A stretch of 64,000 bases of DNA, taken from positions 559,645-623,644 of the forward strand of contig NZ_NXGV01000002.1 of assembly GCF_002407605.1 (NCBI RefSeq), read 5' to 3'. Position numbers and translations under genes: made by a program. Shown one piece after another: positions 19,036 through 28,278 of this stretch. Numbering within the stretch: position 1 is the stretch's first letter; each line of letters opens with the position of its first letter. The stretch comes from Marinobacter sp. ANT_B65. Its GTDB lineage: Bacteria; Pseudomonadota; Gammaproteobacteria; Pseudomonadales; Oleiphilaceae. The notes beneath the pieces were generated by a model. That model worked only from the letters and a program-made list of their open reading frames with translations, did no database searches and was not told the origin of the DNA.

Positions 19036-19075
19036 AAAAAAACCGCCAGAGCGTTAAGCTTCTGGCGGTTTTTTT
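19036..19075. terminator. Bidirectional terminator between liv operon and paaZ
   Basis: A perfect 10-bp stem (19041-19050 with 19061-19070) is flanked by A-runs on the left and T-runs on the right. It can end both convergent operons. Confidence 0.88.
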
Positions 19076-19087
19076 ATGGCCGGAAGT

Positions 19088-21133
19088 TTATTCCGGCTTT
19101 TTGGCAACCAGGGTCAGAATATCGTAGCTGGCAACCAGCTCGTCGTTCTGATTGGTGACCTGAACATCCCAAACCACCACACCTTGAGGGTGGCCATCTG
19201 GCGACGTACGGCCCTGGTCGATTTTGCGTTTACAGGTCAGGCGGGCGCGAATGGTATCGCCCGGTGCGACCGGCTCAATGAAGCGCAGCGTGTCCAGGCC
19301 ATAGTTGGCCAGGACAGGGCCTTCGCCAGGATCAACGAACAGGCCGGCGGCGGCAGATAGCACGAAATAGCCGTGGGCAATGCGCTTGCCGAACTGGCTG
19401 TTCTTCGCGGCGATTTCATCGAAGTGCATGTAGAAGTGATCGCCCGACAAGCAACCGAAGTTCACCAGATCTGCCTCAGTAACCGTGCGACGGTGGGTCA
19501 GCAGCGATTGATTGATCTGTAGATCTTCAAAGTGATAACGGAACGGGTGAATGTCATTTTCGATCAACGTGGCACCGCGAACATATTCGCCGGTTACTGC
19601 TGCCAACATGGTGGGTGAACCCTGAATGGCGGTGCGCTGCAGGTAGTGATACACGGCGCGGATACCACCGAGTTCTTCGCCACCACCGGCGCGGCCCGGG
19701 CCGCCGTGCTTCAGCATAGGCAGGGGAGAGCCGTGGCCGGTAGATTCCTTTGCGGCTTCTGCGTCCAGCAAGTGCAGGCGGCCATGATAGGCTGCCAGCG
19801 CCGGAGCCAGCTTGGCAATGGTGACCGGGTCGCGGGTGGTTACGGTGGTAACCAGTGAACCACGGCCTTTGGCGACCAGCTCAACGGCTTCGTCCAGAGT
19901 GTTGTAAGGAATGATCGTGGCAACCGGGCCAAAGGCCTCGATGTCGTGTGCGCCACAGCCATTTTCCGGGTTACGGCATACCAACAGGTGCGGTTCGATG
20001 AACGCGCCTTTTTCGGTGCCCTCGCCTGTTGGCTTGAAGTTGCCTTCGCCTCCGAAGACAAGCTCACTGGTTTTCAGCAGCTCCTGGATGTTGGCTTTCA
20101 CGTCTTCCAGTTGATCGATAGAGGCCAAAGCCCCCATGCGCACGCCTTCGACAGAAGGGTCACCCGTGGTGATTTTCGACAGTCGATCTTTGAGCTTGTC
20201 ACACACCGCCTGTACCTGATCCTGAGGTACTATCACCCGGCGGATTGCAGTACATTTCTGACCGGCTTTGGCGACCATTTCGCGGCCGACTTCCCGCACA
20301 AACAGGTCAAACTCTTCGTGTTCCGGTTTTACATCCGGGGCCAGAACAGCACTGTTCAGCGAGTCTGCTTCGGCATTGAAAGGAATGGACCGGTTGATAA
20401 TGTTCGGGTGATTTCGCAGCATCCGGGCGGTTTTCGCCGAGCCGGTAAAGGTAACCACATCCTGCTCTTCCAGGTGTTCGAACAGATCGCCGGTGCTGCC
20501 GATAATCAACTGCAGGCTGCCTTCAGGCAAAGCGCCTGATTCGTGCATCAGGCGCACGGCCAGTTCAGTCACGTAACAGGTCGACGTCGCCGGCTTAACA
20601 ATGGAGGGCATGCCTGCCAGGAAGGTTGGCGCAAACTTTTCCAGCATTCCCCATACAGGAAAGTTGTAGGCGTCGATATGCAGTGCTACACCGCCACGAG
20701 GCACCATAATATGAGTGCCCGCAAAGTGATTGTTTTTGCCCAGGGGTGTTACCGGGCCTTCGTGGATCACATTGCCGGATGGCAGCTCACGGCGGCCCAT
20801 GCTGGCATAGGAAAACAATGTACCGAAGCCGCCATCGATGTCGATACCGTTATCTGCTTTGCTGGAACCGGTATGCATTGAGAGAGCATAAAGTTCTTTC
20901 TTGTGCTCTTGCAGATACAGCGCCATGGCTTTTAGGGCCAGGGCGCGCTCCTGAAAATCCATGGCCAGCAGGTTTTTTCCGCCGACCTTGCGGCCATACT
21001 CCGCAGCTTTTCTGAAATCCAGTGTGTCGTCGTGTGTATAGGCAACGATCTCGCCGTTGATGGCGCTGGGCAGGGCTTTGCCCTGCTTTGAACCAATCCA
21101 TTCACCGGCAATAAAACTCTTGAGAACTGACAT
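19088..21133 (-). CDS. paaZ: PaaZ: oxepin-CoA hydrolase / 3-oxo-5,6-dehydrosuberyl-CoA semialdehyde dehydrogenase
   Basis: This 681-residue bifunctional cytoplasmic enzyme opens the oxepin-CoA ring by hydrolysis and oxidises the resulting aldehyde with NADP+. Residues about 1-520 are an aldehyde dehydrogenase with [19 protein letters not shown] and the catalytic cysteine in GQKCTAIRR. Residues about 535-680 are a MaoC-type hotdog hydratase with [10 protein letters not shown] and IAHGYF. The length matches PaaZ. The start at 21133 (MSVLKSF) is chosen over 21154 because it matches the family N-terminus and has GGAG upstream. It is the last gene of the paaABCDEZ operon. Confidence 0.95.
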   Translation of the reverse strand: MSVLKSFIAGEWIGSKQGKALPSAINGEIVAYTHDDTLDFRKAAEYGRKVGGKNLLAMDFQERALALKAMALYLQEHKKELYALSMHTGSSKADNGIDIDGGFGTLFSYASMGRRELPSGNVIHEGPVTPLGKNNHFAGTHIMVPRGGVALHIDAYNFPVWGMLEKFAPTFLAGMPSIVKPATSTCYVTELAVRLMHESGALPEGSLQLIIGSTGDLFEHLEEQDVVTFTGSAKTARMLRNHPNIINRSIPFNAEADSLNSAVLAPDVKPEHEEFDLFVREVGREMVAKAGQKCTAIRRVIVPQDQVQAVCDKLKDRLSKITTGDPSVEGVRMGALASIDQLEDVKANIQELLKTSELVFGGEGNFKPTGEGTEKGAFIEPHLLVCRNPENGCGAHDIEAFGPVATIIPYNTLDEAVELVAKGRGSLVTTVTTRDPVTIAKLAPALAAYHGRLHLLDAEAAKESTGHGSPLPMLKHGGPGRAGGGEELGGIRAVYHYLQRTAIQGSPTMLAAVTGEYVRGATLIENDIHPFRYHFEDLQINQSLLTHRRTVTEADLVNFGCLSGDHFYMHFDEIAAKNSQFGKRIAHGYFVLSAAAGLFVDPGEGPVLANYGLDTLRFIEPVAPGDTIRARLTCKRKIDQGRTSPDGHPQGVVVWDVQVTNQNDELVASYDILTLVAKKPE

Positions 21134-21150
21134 GTAAGAAAACTCCAGAA

Positions 21151-22230
21151 TCACATTTCGTCGTAGTCAAGGACGACCTTGTCACTGACGGGGTAGCACT
21201 GGCACGACAAAACGTAGCCGGCGTCTACTTCGTAGTCTTCCAGGGCAAAGTTCTGGTCCATTTCCACTTCGCCTTCCACCACTTTTGCGCGGCAGGTGGA
21301 GCAAACGCCTGCTTTACAGGAGTATGGCAGGTCAGCGCCTTCGTCATTACCTGCATCAAGGATGCTCTTGGTATCGCGGACCAGCTCAAAAGTCAGCGAG
21401 CGGCCATCGGCTTTGACAGTTACAACGCTGACGGCCTGAGGGTCTACTTTGTTTTCAGCCCGGTCTTTGCGGGACTGCGGAGCTCCACCGGCTGGTGTAA
21501 ACAGCTCGTAGTGCACCTTTGTTTTTTCCAGACCATGGCGAACCAGCGAATCACGCACGGTTTCGGTCATCATCTGCGGCCCGCAGAGGAAAGCCGCGGT
21601 GAGGTTTTTGGCGTCGATCCAGTGATCAAACAGCTGGTCGCATTTCCCGGCATCAATGCGGCCGTTGTACAGATCTATGTCCTGTTCTTCCCGGGTAAAG
21701 ATATACACCAGGTTGAAACGGGTCATATATTCGTTTTTCAGGTCCTGCAGCTGATCGCGGAACATGGTGCTGCTGGTGCCCTTGTTACCATAGAACAGGG
21801 TGACCTGACTTTTCGGTTCGGCTTCCAGTGTGGTTTTCACAATAGACAGAATCGGGGTGATACCACTACCGGCAGCCACTGCCAGGTAGTTGCCTTCCCG
21901 TTCCGGATCCAGATCAATGGAGAAATGGCCTTGCGGCGGCATGACGTCCAGAGTGGATCCGGGCTTCAGTTGTTCGTTGGCAAAACTGGAAAACACTCCG
22001 CCGGGCACGCGTTTAACGGCTATGCGCAGCTCTTCGTCATTCACACTGGTGCAGATGGAGTAGGTACGGCGCACTTCTTCGCCGTCCAGGTTGGTACGAA
22101 CGACAATGTGCTGACCTTGCTTGTACTTGAACTTTTCTGCCACATCGGCGGGCAGGTCAAAGCTAAGGGATACGGCGTTTCTTGTTTCCGGCCTGACCTC
22201 TTTGAGGGCCAGCGAGTAGAATTTATTCAT
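21151..22230 (-). CDS. paaE: PaaE: phenylacetyl-CoA epoxidase reductase subunit
   Basis: This 359-residue flavoprotein passes electrons from NADPH to the PaaABC epoxidase. The N-terminal FAD domain (RRTYSICTS), the NAD(P) domain (AVAAGSGITPILSI) and a C-terminal plant-type 2Fe-2S ferredoxin with CKAGVCSTC plus a distal cysteine are all intact. The start at 22230 gives the family N-terminus MNKFYSL. The frame extends upstream to 22368 but would overlap paaD. A 17-base gap separates it from paaZ. Confidence 0.95.
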   Translation of the reverse strand: MNKFYSLALKEVRPETRNAVSLSFDLPADVAEKFKYKQGQHIVVRTNLDGEEVRRTYSICTSVNDEELRIAVKRVPGGVFSSFANEQLKPGSTLDVMPPQGHFSIDLDPEREGNYLAVAAGSGITPILSIVKTTLEAEPKSQVTLFYGNKGTSSTMFRDQLQDLKNEYMTRFNLVYIFTREEQDIDLYNGRIDAGKCDQLFDHWIDAKNLTAAFLCGPQMMTETVRDSLVRHGLEKTKVHYELFTPAGGAPQSRKDRAENKVDPQAVSVVTVKADGRSLTFELVRDTKSILDAGNDEGADLPYSCKAGVCSTCRAKVVEGEVEMDQNFALEDYEVDAGYVLSCQCYPVSDKVVLDYDEM

Positions 22231-22243
22231 GATCGTATCGGCT

Positions 22244-22801
22244 CTATATGCATTTGAAGTAGTCGAAGGGTTCAAGGCAATCACGACAGCGATAAAGCGC
22301 CTTGCAGGCAGTGGAGCCGAATTCGCTGATGCGTTCGGTGTGCTCGCTGCCACAGAGCGGGCAGGCAATCACCTCATCAGCACCCAGCAGGCTCATTTTG
22401 CTGGCACTGCCCTGGGGTGGAGCTATGCCAAATACCCTCAGTTTTTCCCGGCCTTCATCGGTTATCCAGTCAGTCGTCCACGCGGGTGTCAGCACGCGGT
22501 TAATGTGTGGGTCGCGAATGCCGGCTGCGCGCAGGGCTTCGGCGATCAGCTCTTCAATGAGCTCGGTTGCGGGGCAGCCGGAGTAGGTTGGTGTTACATC
22601 TACACTCAGATGTTTTCCATCCCAGCTAATGCCGCGCACGATGCCCAGTTCCACAACACTGACTGCGGGCACTTCCGGGTCCAGAACCTTGTCCAGAAGC
22701 TCCCATATGGCATCTTCTGTCAGCAGTTCCGGGTGGGCGTTGGCCGGTACCCGGTCGCTGGCAATCAATACGTCTACAGACGATGGTTCACGTTCAGTCA
22801 C
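22244..22801 (-). CDS. paaD: PaaD: phenylacetyl-CoA epoxidase maturation factor
   Basis: This 185-residue cytoplasmic protein has an N-terminal MIP18/DUF59 domain (DPEVPAVSVVELGIVR and TPTYSGCPA, about residues 40-95). A C-terminal zinc-ribbon-like part has CPLCGS and CRDC. PaaD is needed for a functional epoxidase in vivo, probably for iron-sulfur assembly. It lies 13 bases before paaE in the operon. Confidence 0.94.
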   Translation of the reverse strand: MTEREPSSVDVLIASDRVPANAHPELLTEDAIWELLDKVLDPEVPAVSVVELGIVRGISWDGKHLSVDVTPTYSGCPATELIEELIAEALRAAGIRDPHINRVLTPAWTTDWITDEGREKLRVFGIAPPQGSASKMSLLGADEVIACPLCGSEHTERISEFGSTACKALYRCRDCLEPFDYFKCI

Positions 22802-22828
22802 CGGAGGTGCTCCCTATAGCAGACGGAC

Positions 22829-23593
22829 TTACCAGGTGGTCGCATCCGGGTAGGCGCGAGGCAGGAACTGCATCTCGGCCAGGATGAGCCCCAGGTGTTC
22901 TGTGTGAACGCCGCGCTTTCCACCCATGTACATCCAGGCGTCTTCTGCACCAGTTGTAAGAGTGGCCTGGGCTGCTACTTCACGCACCATTCCAAACCAG
23001 TCTTGCTTCAGCTGCTCAGGATCAGGGCCTATGCCGGCCTTGAACATGGCGTGGTCGATATCGTCCGGAGTTACCAGTTCGCCGGTGAAGCGCCAAAGCA
23101 GATCGAAGGCATCCTGAATGCGACGATGGCTTTCTTCGGTACCGTCGCCCATGCGCTTGACCCACTCAGAGGAGCGCCGCAGATGATAGGTCGCTTCCTT
23201 GACAGCCTTTGCTGCGATGTTGGCAATGCGCTCGTCTTTGGCATTTTCCAGGCTCTTCATTGTGAAGTAGTGCCACACATCGAAGAAAAACTGGCGCGCC
23301 ATGGTGACTGCGTAATCACCATTTGGCTGCTCGACCATCAGCAGGTTGCGATAGTCATGGGCATCCCGGAGGAAGCAGAGCTTGTCTGCATCACGACCGT
23401 CGTCGATCAGTTCAGCGGCGTATTCGTACCAGTTGCGGGCCTGCCCCACCAGATCCAGCGCGACGTTCATCAGTGCCAGTTCTTCTTCTACAGCTGGCGC
23501 TTTGCCGCACAGTTCGCAAAGTCGCTGACTCAGAATCATGTCTGAATCCGCAAGGCGTAGCAGGTAGTCCTGCAGAGCTTGTTGTTCGGTCAT
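22829..23593 (-). CDS. paaC: PaaC: phenylacetyl-CoA epoxidase structural subunit
   Basis: This 254-residue ferritin-like subunit pairs with PaaA in the oxygen-activating phenylacetyl-CoA 1,2-epoxidase and helps bind the substrate. Family landmarks are ALDLVGQARNWYEYAA near residue 45, RQFFFDVWHY near residue 100 and EATYHLRRSSEWVKRMGDGT near residue 133. The length is usual. It lies 12 bases after paaB. Confidence 0.95.
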   Translation of the reverse strand: MTEQQALQDYLLRLADSDMILSQRLCELCGKAPAVEEELALMNVALDLVGQARNWYEYAAELIDDGRDADKLCFLRDAHDYRNLLMVEQPNGDYAVTMARQFFFDVWHYFTMKSLENAKDERIANIAAKAVKEATYHLRRSSEWVKRMGDGTEESHRRIQDAFDLLWRFTGELVTPDDIDHAMFKAGIGPDPEQLKQDWFGMVREVAAQATLTTGAEDAWMYMGGKRGVHTEHLGLILAEMQFLPRAYPDATTW

Positions 23594-23605
23594 TGGATGC
23601 TCTCC

Positions 23606-23887
23606 TTACATGTGCCCGACTTCGTCGGGCAGTTTGTAGAAGGAAGCGTGTCGGTACACCTTGTCTTCTGATGGATCAAACAGAACTTCCTTTTCATCAG
23701 AGGCAGAGGCGGTGATGGTGTCCGACGGAACCACCCAGATGCTTACCCCTTCACTGCGGCGGGTGTAAAGATCACGGGCGTTTTCCATGGCCATTTCATT
23801 GTCGGCGGCGTGAACGCTGCCAACGTGTTTGTGGTTCAGGCCGTGCTTGCTGCGAACGAATACTTCGTAGAGGCGCCATTCAGACAT
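23606..23887 (-). CDS. paaB: PaaB: phenylacetyl-CoA epoxidase bridging subunit
   Basis: This 93-residue subunit links PaaAC heterodimers in the epoxidase complex. It opens with EWRLYEVFVRSKHGLNHKHV, typical of PaaB, and contains ARDLYTRRSEGVSIWVV. It sits between paaA and paaC with short gaps. Confidence 0.95.
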   Translation of the reverse strand: MSEWRLYEVFVRSKHGLNHKHVGSVHAADNEMAMENARDLYTRRSEGVSIWVVPSDTITASASDEKEVLFDPSEDKVYRHASFYKLPDEVGHM

Positions 23888-23902
23888 GGTTGTTTCTCCT
23901 GT

Positions 23903-24892
23903 TTACGCGGCTGCGCGCTGTTTTTGTTTTGCTGCGTAGGCAACGGCGGCTTCCCGTACCCAGGCACCTTCATCAATTGCTTTGCGACGGGTGGCCAGGC
24001 GTTCACGGTTGCAAGGGCCATCGCCCTTCAGCACGTCGTAGAACTCTTTCCAGTTGATGTCGCCGAAGTCGTAATGACCTGTTTCTTCGTTCCACTTCAG
24101 ATCCGGATCGGGTGCGGTGCAACCGAGGAATTCAAGTTGTGGAATTGTCTGGTCAATGAACATCTGGCGCAGTTCGTCGTTACTCTTGCGTTTGATCTTC
24201 CAGACCATGGACTGCTGGGAATTGGGGGACTCATCGTCGTGCGGACCGAACATCATCAGCGCCGGCCACCACAGACGGTTGATTGCGTCCTGTACCATAT
24301 CCTTCTGCTCTTGCGTGCCTTCGCGCATCATGTCCAGCAGGATCTGGTAACCCTGACGCTGGTGGAAACTTTCTTCTTTACAGATGCGGACCATGGCGCG
24401 GGAGTACGGGCCGTAGGACGTTCGCTGAAGAACCACCTGGTTCACAATGGCTGCACCATCAACGAGCCAGCCAACTGCACCCATATCGGCCCAGTTCAGT
24501 GTCGGATAGTTGAAAATGCTGGAATATTTAGCCTTGCCGTCGTGCAGCTTCTGGATTTCCTCATCCCGGTCAGCGCCCAGCGTTTCCATGGCGCTATACA
24601 GGTACAGGCCGTGGCCCGCTTCGTCCTGAATTTTGGCCATAAGCTGCAGCTTGCGCTTCAGCGTGGGTGCACGGGTAACCCAGTTGCCTTCCGGTAGCAT
24701 GCCGACAATTTCTGAGTGGGCGTGCTGGGAAATCTGGCGAATCAGGGTTTTGCGGTAGCCGTCTGGCATCCAGTTTTTGGCTTCAATCTTGATTTCGGCG
24801 TCTACCTTTTCCTGGAAATCCCGCTCTTCGGGAGACATTTCTTCCAGGGTCTTGAGGCGCTTGGTGCCGGTATCAACGAGCTGTGCGTACAT
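23903..24892 (-). CDS. paaA: PaaA: phenylacetyl-CoA epoxidase catalytic di-iron subunit
   Basis: This 329-residue catalytic subunit uses O2 to form the 1,2-epoxide of phenylacetyl-CoA. The di-iron ligands are in the [10 protein letters not shown] segment (E91, H94) and in [11 protein letters not shown] further on. The start at 24892 has GGAGAG 4-9 bases upstream and matches family N-termini. An upstream in-frame ATG at 24976 would add 28 unrelated residues. It is the first gene of paaABCDEZ, with a candidate PaaX operator about 90 bases upstream. Confidence 0.95.
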   Translation of the reverse strand: MYAQLVDTGTKRLKTLEEMSPEERDFQEKVDAEIKIEAKNWMPDGYRKTLIRQISQHAHSEIVGMLPEGNWVTRAPTLKRKLQLMAKIQDEAGHGLYLYSAMETLGADRDEEIQKLHDGKAKYSSIFNYPTLNWADMGAVGWLVDGAAIVNQVVLQRTSYGPYSRAMVRICKEESFHQRQGYQILLDMMREGTQEQKDMVQDAINRLWWPALMMFGPHDDESPNSQQSMVWKIKRKSNDELRQMFIDQTIPQLEFLGCTAPDPDLKWNEETGHYDFGDINWKEFYDVLKGDGPCNRERLATRRKAIDEGAWVREAAVAYAAKQKQRAAA

Positions 24893-24982
24893 AACTCTCT
24901 CTCCGAATCTGGCTTGTTTTGGTCTGCTGGAGTTGTGCAGCAGGGCGCCGTGACGGATCACGGGCGATATCTTCATACTATA

Positions 24983-25021
24983 TGATACTGAATAAATATC
25001 AAGGAAACGTATTTTGTATCA
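24983..25021. promoter_or_regulatory. Candidate PaaX operator upstream of paaA
   Basis: TGATAC and GTATCA are separated by 27 bases, a perfect inverted repeat of the outer hexamers. It lies in the 280-base paaK-paaA gap and governs paaABCDEZ by position. The rest of this gap is AT-rich and shows no gene. Confidence 0.7.
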
Positions 25022-25172
25022 TGTTCGCTTGTATGGGTTTTTGTTGGTCATTTAACTCATTGAAACGAAACAATTAACGTGAGTTTATTAATGATATTTT
25101 TTTGATCTGTTAAAGCCTGAAGAAAAATAAATTTCCGGAGCGTAGCTGCTGCCCGCCCCGGATCCGTGGGTT

Positions 25173-26480
25173 TTAGTCCTTGCGGCGATCAAATACTCGC
25201 TTGGCTTTGCCCTCAGAGCGGTTCATGGTTCCCGCATCCTGCACATGTACTTTTGTGCTTATGCCGATATACGACTTGATATGGTGAGCCAGTTCTTTGG
25301 CTGCGCTTTCCTTTATGCCGGCTCCTTCTGCTTCCAGTTTCAGCTCGACCCGGACATCAACGCAGTCCAGATTTCCCTCTTTGTACACTTCGATTTCGTA
25401 GTGGGGTGCCAGTGAACGGCACTTCAGTACCTGCTCTTCAATCTGGGTGGGGAACACGTTCACGCCACGAATAATCAGCATGTCATCACTGCGCCCGGTG
25501 ATTTTGTCGATACGGCGCATCGGACGGGCTGTGCCTGGCAGCAGGCGGGTGAGGTCTCGTGTGCGGTAGCGCAGCACTGGCATGGCTACTTTGGTGAGGG
25601 AGGTGAATACCAGTTCACCGTACTCGCCGTCAGGCAGCACTTCACCGGTTTCCGGATTGATGATTTCCGGGTAGAAATGATCTTCCCAGATGGTCGGGCC
25701 ATCTTTTGTTTCCAGGCACTCCATACCTACGCCGGGGCCCATTACCTCAGACAAACCGTAGATATCCAGAGCCTGAATGCCCAGGCGGGTTTCCAGTTCT
25801 GTACGCATTTCGTTGGTCCAGGGCTCTGCGCCGAAAATGCCCAGTCGCAACGGCAGTTTTCTGGGATCAATGCCCTGACGATCCAGTTCATCAGCAATGT
25901 TCAGCATGTAGGAAGGTGTGACCATGATGATGTCGGGTTCAAAGTCTTTGATCAGCTGAACCTGTTTCTCGGTCTGGCCGCCAGACATGGGAATCACGGT
26001 ACAGCCCAGACGCTCGGCGCCGTAATGGGCGCCGAGACCACCGGTGAACAGGCCGTAGCCATACGCAATATGAATTTTGTCTCCGGCACTGCCGCCACCA
26101 GCGCGGATAGAACGTGCAACTATATCTGCCCAGGTTTCAATGTCGCTCTGGGTGTAGCCCACAACAGTGGGTTTTCCGGTGGTACCGCTGGACGCGTGAA
26201 CCCGGACGACTTCTTTCATTGGCACTGCAAACATGCCGAACGGGTAGTTTTCCCGAAGGTCGTTTTTACCGGTAAAGGGAATTTTGGCTATGTCTTCCAG
26301 GCTTTTTATATCCATTGGCTTCAGGCCAATAGCGTCAAACGCCTTGCGGTAATGGGGCACGTTTGTATAGGCATGCCAAACGCTCCAGCGCAGGCGCTGA
26401 AGTTGCTCATGACGGAGTTCGTCGACACTGGCGGTTTCCATCCGGTCCAGTTTTCCGAGTTTCTGCATGGGTAGGCTCAT
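25173..26480 (-). CDS. paaK: PaaK: phenylacetate-CoA ligase
   Basis: This 435-residue cytoplasmic AMP-forming ligase activates phenylacetate to phenylacetyl-CoA, the first step of the pathway and the source of the PaaX inducer. The phosphate loop SSGTTGKPTVVGYT near residue 96, GSAGDKIHIAYGYGLFTGG and DIYGLSEVMGPG are hallmarks of PaaK. The C-terminal domain with GRSDDMLIIRGVNVFPTQIE is intact. It ends the paaGHIJK unit. Two stem-loops separate it from paaJ. Confidence 0.95.
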   Translation of the reverse strand: MSLPMQKLGKLDRMETASVDELRHEQLQRLRWSVWHAYTNVPHYRKAFDAIGLKPMDIKSLEDIAKIPFTGKNDLRENYPFGMFAVPMKEVVRVHASSGTTGKPTVVGYTQSDIETWADIVARSIRAGGGSAGDKIHIAYGYGLFTGGLGAHYGAERLGCTVIPMSGGQTEKQVQLIKDFEPDIIMVTPSYMLNIADELDRQGIDPRKLPLRLGIFGAEPWTNEMRTELETRLGIQALDIYGLSEVMGPGVGMECLETKDGPTIWEDHFYPEIINPETGEVLPDGEYGELVFTSLTKVAMPVLRYRTRDLTRLLPGTARPMRRIDKITGRSDDMLIIRGVNVFPTQIEEQVLKCRSLAPHYEIEVYKEGNLDCVDVRVELKLEAEGAGIKESAAKELAHHIKSYIGISTKVHVQDAGTMNRSEGKAKRVFDRRKD

Positions 26481-26505
26481 GTTTGCTTCCTGTCTTGTTC
26501 TTGTT

Positions 26506-26563
26506 GCTCCGGCATACCGCCGGAGCAGCTTCAGTTTGTGTCACGGCCCCGGAATTCTCCGGG
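26506..26563 (-). other. Two stem-loops in the paaJ-paaK gap
   Basis: An 8-bp stem (26506-26513 with 26519-26526) and a 6-bp stem (26548-26553 with 26558-26563) lie in the 95-base gap. There is no T-run. They may be processing or stability elements. Confidence 0.4.
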
Positions 26564-26575
26564 CTGCTTCAGCTA

Positions 26576-27823
26576 TTACTCAGCGCTGTCTACGCGTTCG
26601 ATAATCAGCGCTATGCCCTGGCCTACGCCAATGCACATGGTGCACAGAGCATAGCGGGCGCTCTGGCCTTGCTGATGGCGACGTTCCAGTTCATTCAGTG
26701 CTGTAGTCACAAGGCGCGCACCGCTCATACCCAGAGGGTGGCCCAGGGCAATGGCTCCGCCATTGGGGTTCACATGTTCGGCATCATCCGGCAGACCCAG
26801 GTCGCGCAGCACGGCCAAAGCCTGGGCGGCGAAAGCTTCGTTCAGCTCGATCACATCCATATCGGCCAGTTCCAGCCCGGCAGTCTTCAGCACTTTGCGG
26901 GTGGCGGGAGCCGGGCCCATACCCATGATGCGCGGCTCAACGCCAGCAGTTGCCATGGCAACGACCCGGGCGCGGGGTTTGAGATTGTGCTGTTTAAGAG
27001 CATCGCCGCTGGCCAGCAGCAGGGCGCAGGCACCGTCGTTTACACCGGAGGCATTGCCCGCGGTAACACTGCCGTTCTCACGGAAGGGGGCGGCCAGGCT
27101 TGCCAGCTTTTCCAGACTGGTTTCACGGGGGTGCTCGTCGGTATCAACGATCAGCGGGTCCTGCCTGCGGCGGGGGACACTCACCGGTACGATTTCATTG
27201 TCAAACCGGCCTGCTTTCTGGGCTGCAGCGGTACGTTGCTGACTGCGCACTGCAAAGGCATCCTGGTCTTCCCGGCTGATATTGAAGTCGGCAGCGACGT
27301 TCTCGGCAGTCTCCGGCATGGAATCAATGCCGTACTGTTTCTTCAGCAGAGGGTTAACAAAACGCCAGCCGATAGTGGTATCGAACATTTCAGCTTTGCG
27401 GCTGAACGCAGAGTCTGCTTTTCCCATAACGAAAGGAGCCCGGGACATGGACTCCACACCGCCGGCCAGCATCAGGCCAGCTTCGCCTGTACGCAGTGCA
27501 CGTGCGGCACTGCCAATGGCATCCATGCCGGAACCACAAAGGCGGTTTATGGTGCTGCCCGGGACATCAACCGGCAAGCCGGCCAACAGCAGCGACATGC
27601 GGGCTACATCGCGGTTGTCTTCACCCGCCTGGTTGGCGCAGCCGTAAAGCACGTCGTCGATGGCGGTCCAGTCCAGCTCGCTGTAGCGGTCTTTCAGCGC
27701 CTTGATAGGAATGGCGCCCAGGTCGTCGGCGCGTACAGTTGCAAGGGAACCGCCGTAACGGCCGATTGGCGTGCGTACTGCGTCCACTATATAGGCATCT
27801 TGCAAGCGTTTTTCGTTACTCAT
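26576..27823 (-). CDS. paaJ: PaaJ: 3-oxoadipyl-CoA / 3-oxo-5,6-dehydrosuberyl-CoA thiolase
   Basis: This 415-residue thiolase performs both CoA-dependent cleavages of the pathway, ending in succinyl-CoA and acetyl-CoA. The acylated cysteine is in [10 protein letters not shown] near residue 95, the histidine in GHPLGMSGA and the second cysteine in CIGVGQG. The start overlaps the paaI stop as ATGA. The context in the paa operon makes paaJ more likely than pcaF. Confidence 0.94.
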   Translation of the reverse strand: MSNEKRLQDAYIVDAVRTPIGRYGGSLATVRADDLGAIPIKALKDRYSELDWTAIDDVLYGCANQAGEDNRDVARMSLLLAGLPVDVPGSTINRLCGSGMDAIGSAARALRTGEAGLMLAGGVESMSRAPFVMGKADSAFSRKAEMFDTTIGWRFVNPLLKKQYGIDSMPETAENVAADFNISREDQDAFAVRSQQRTAAAQKAGRFDNEIVPVSVPRRRQDPLIVDTDEHPRETSLEKLASLAAPFRENGSVTAGNASGVNDGACALLLASGDALKQHNLKPRARVVAMATAGVEPRIMGMGPAPATRKVLKTAGLELADMDVIELNEAFAAQALAVLRDLGLPDDAEHVNPNGGAIALGHPLGMSGARLVTTALNELERRHQQGQSARYALCTMCIGVGQGIALIIERVDSAE

Positions 27824-28278
27824 TGATCGTTCTCCGACTGAATGACTTCGCCGCGTACCTGATAGGATTTGCCGCGAAACAGGGCAATCACGTGGCCGTT
27901 CTGGTTGGTGACAGTGATGTCGTATACGCCGGTGCGGTTGCCTCGGGACTGCTCAACTGCATTGGCTGTAAGCAGGTCGCCTTCGCGGGCGCCGAGCATG
28001 TAATCGATGGAGCAGCCTGATGCCACTGTGGCTTTGTTGTAGCTGTTGCAGGCAAAGGCAAACGCGGAATCGGCCAGGGTAAACAGATAGCCTCCATGGC
28101 AGGAGCCGTGGCCCTGAATCATGATGCTGGTGACGGGCATGGTGACAGTGGCTTTCCCCGGGGACACGTGGGTTATTTTCATGCCCAGGTTGCGACTGGC
28201 CGCGTCACGCTGGTACATGGATTCGGCACAGTCCTGCGCCAGTTTTTGCGCATCGGGTGTGTGATGTTCGTTGCTCAT
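27820..28278 (-). CDS. paaI: PaaI: phenylacetyl-type acyl-CoA thioesterase
   Basis: This 152-residue hotdog-fold thioesterase hydrolyses phenylacetyl-CoA and hydroxylated derivatives and prevents CoA trapping. GHGSCHGGYLFTLADSAFAF near residue 55 holds the family active-site asparagine/aspartate region. It overlaps both neighbours by 4 bases (ATGA junctions with paaH and paaJ). Confidence 0.94.
   Translation of the reverse strand: MSNEHHTPDAQKLAQDCAESMYQRDAASRNLGMKITHVSPGKATVTMPVTSIMIQGHGSCHGGYLFTLADSAFAFACNSYNKATVASGCSIDYMLGAREGDLLTANAVEQSRGNRTGVYDITVTNQNGHVIALFRGKSYQVRGEVIQSENDQ

Noticed and set aside
23810..24697. 295-codon plus-strand frame opposite paaA
   Set aside because: It is a mirror frame of paaA with no family resemblance.
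26363..27826. 487-codon open frame on the plus strand opposite paaJ and the start of paaK
   Set aside because: It lies antisense to well-recognised paa genes and has no known motifs; it is a shadow of their codon use.
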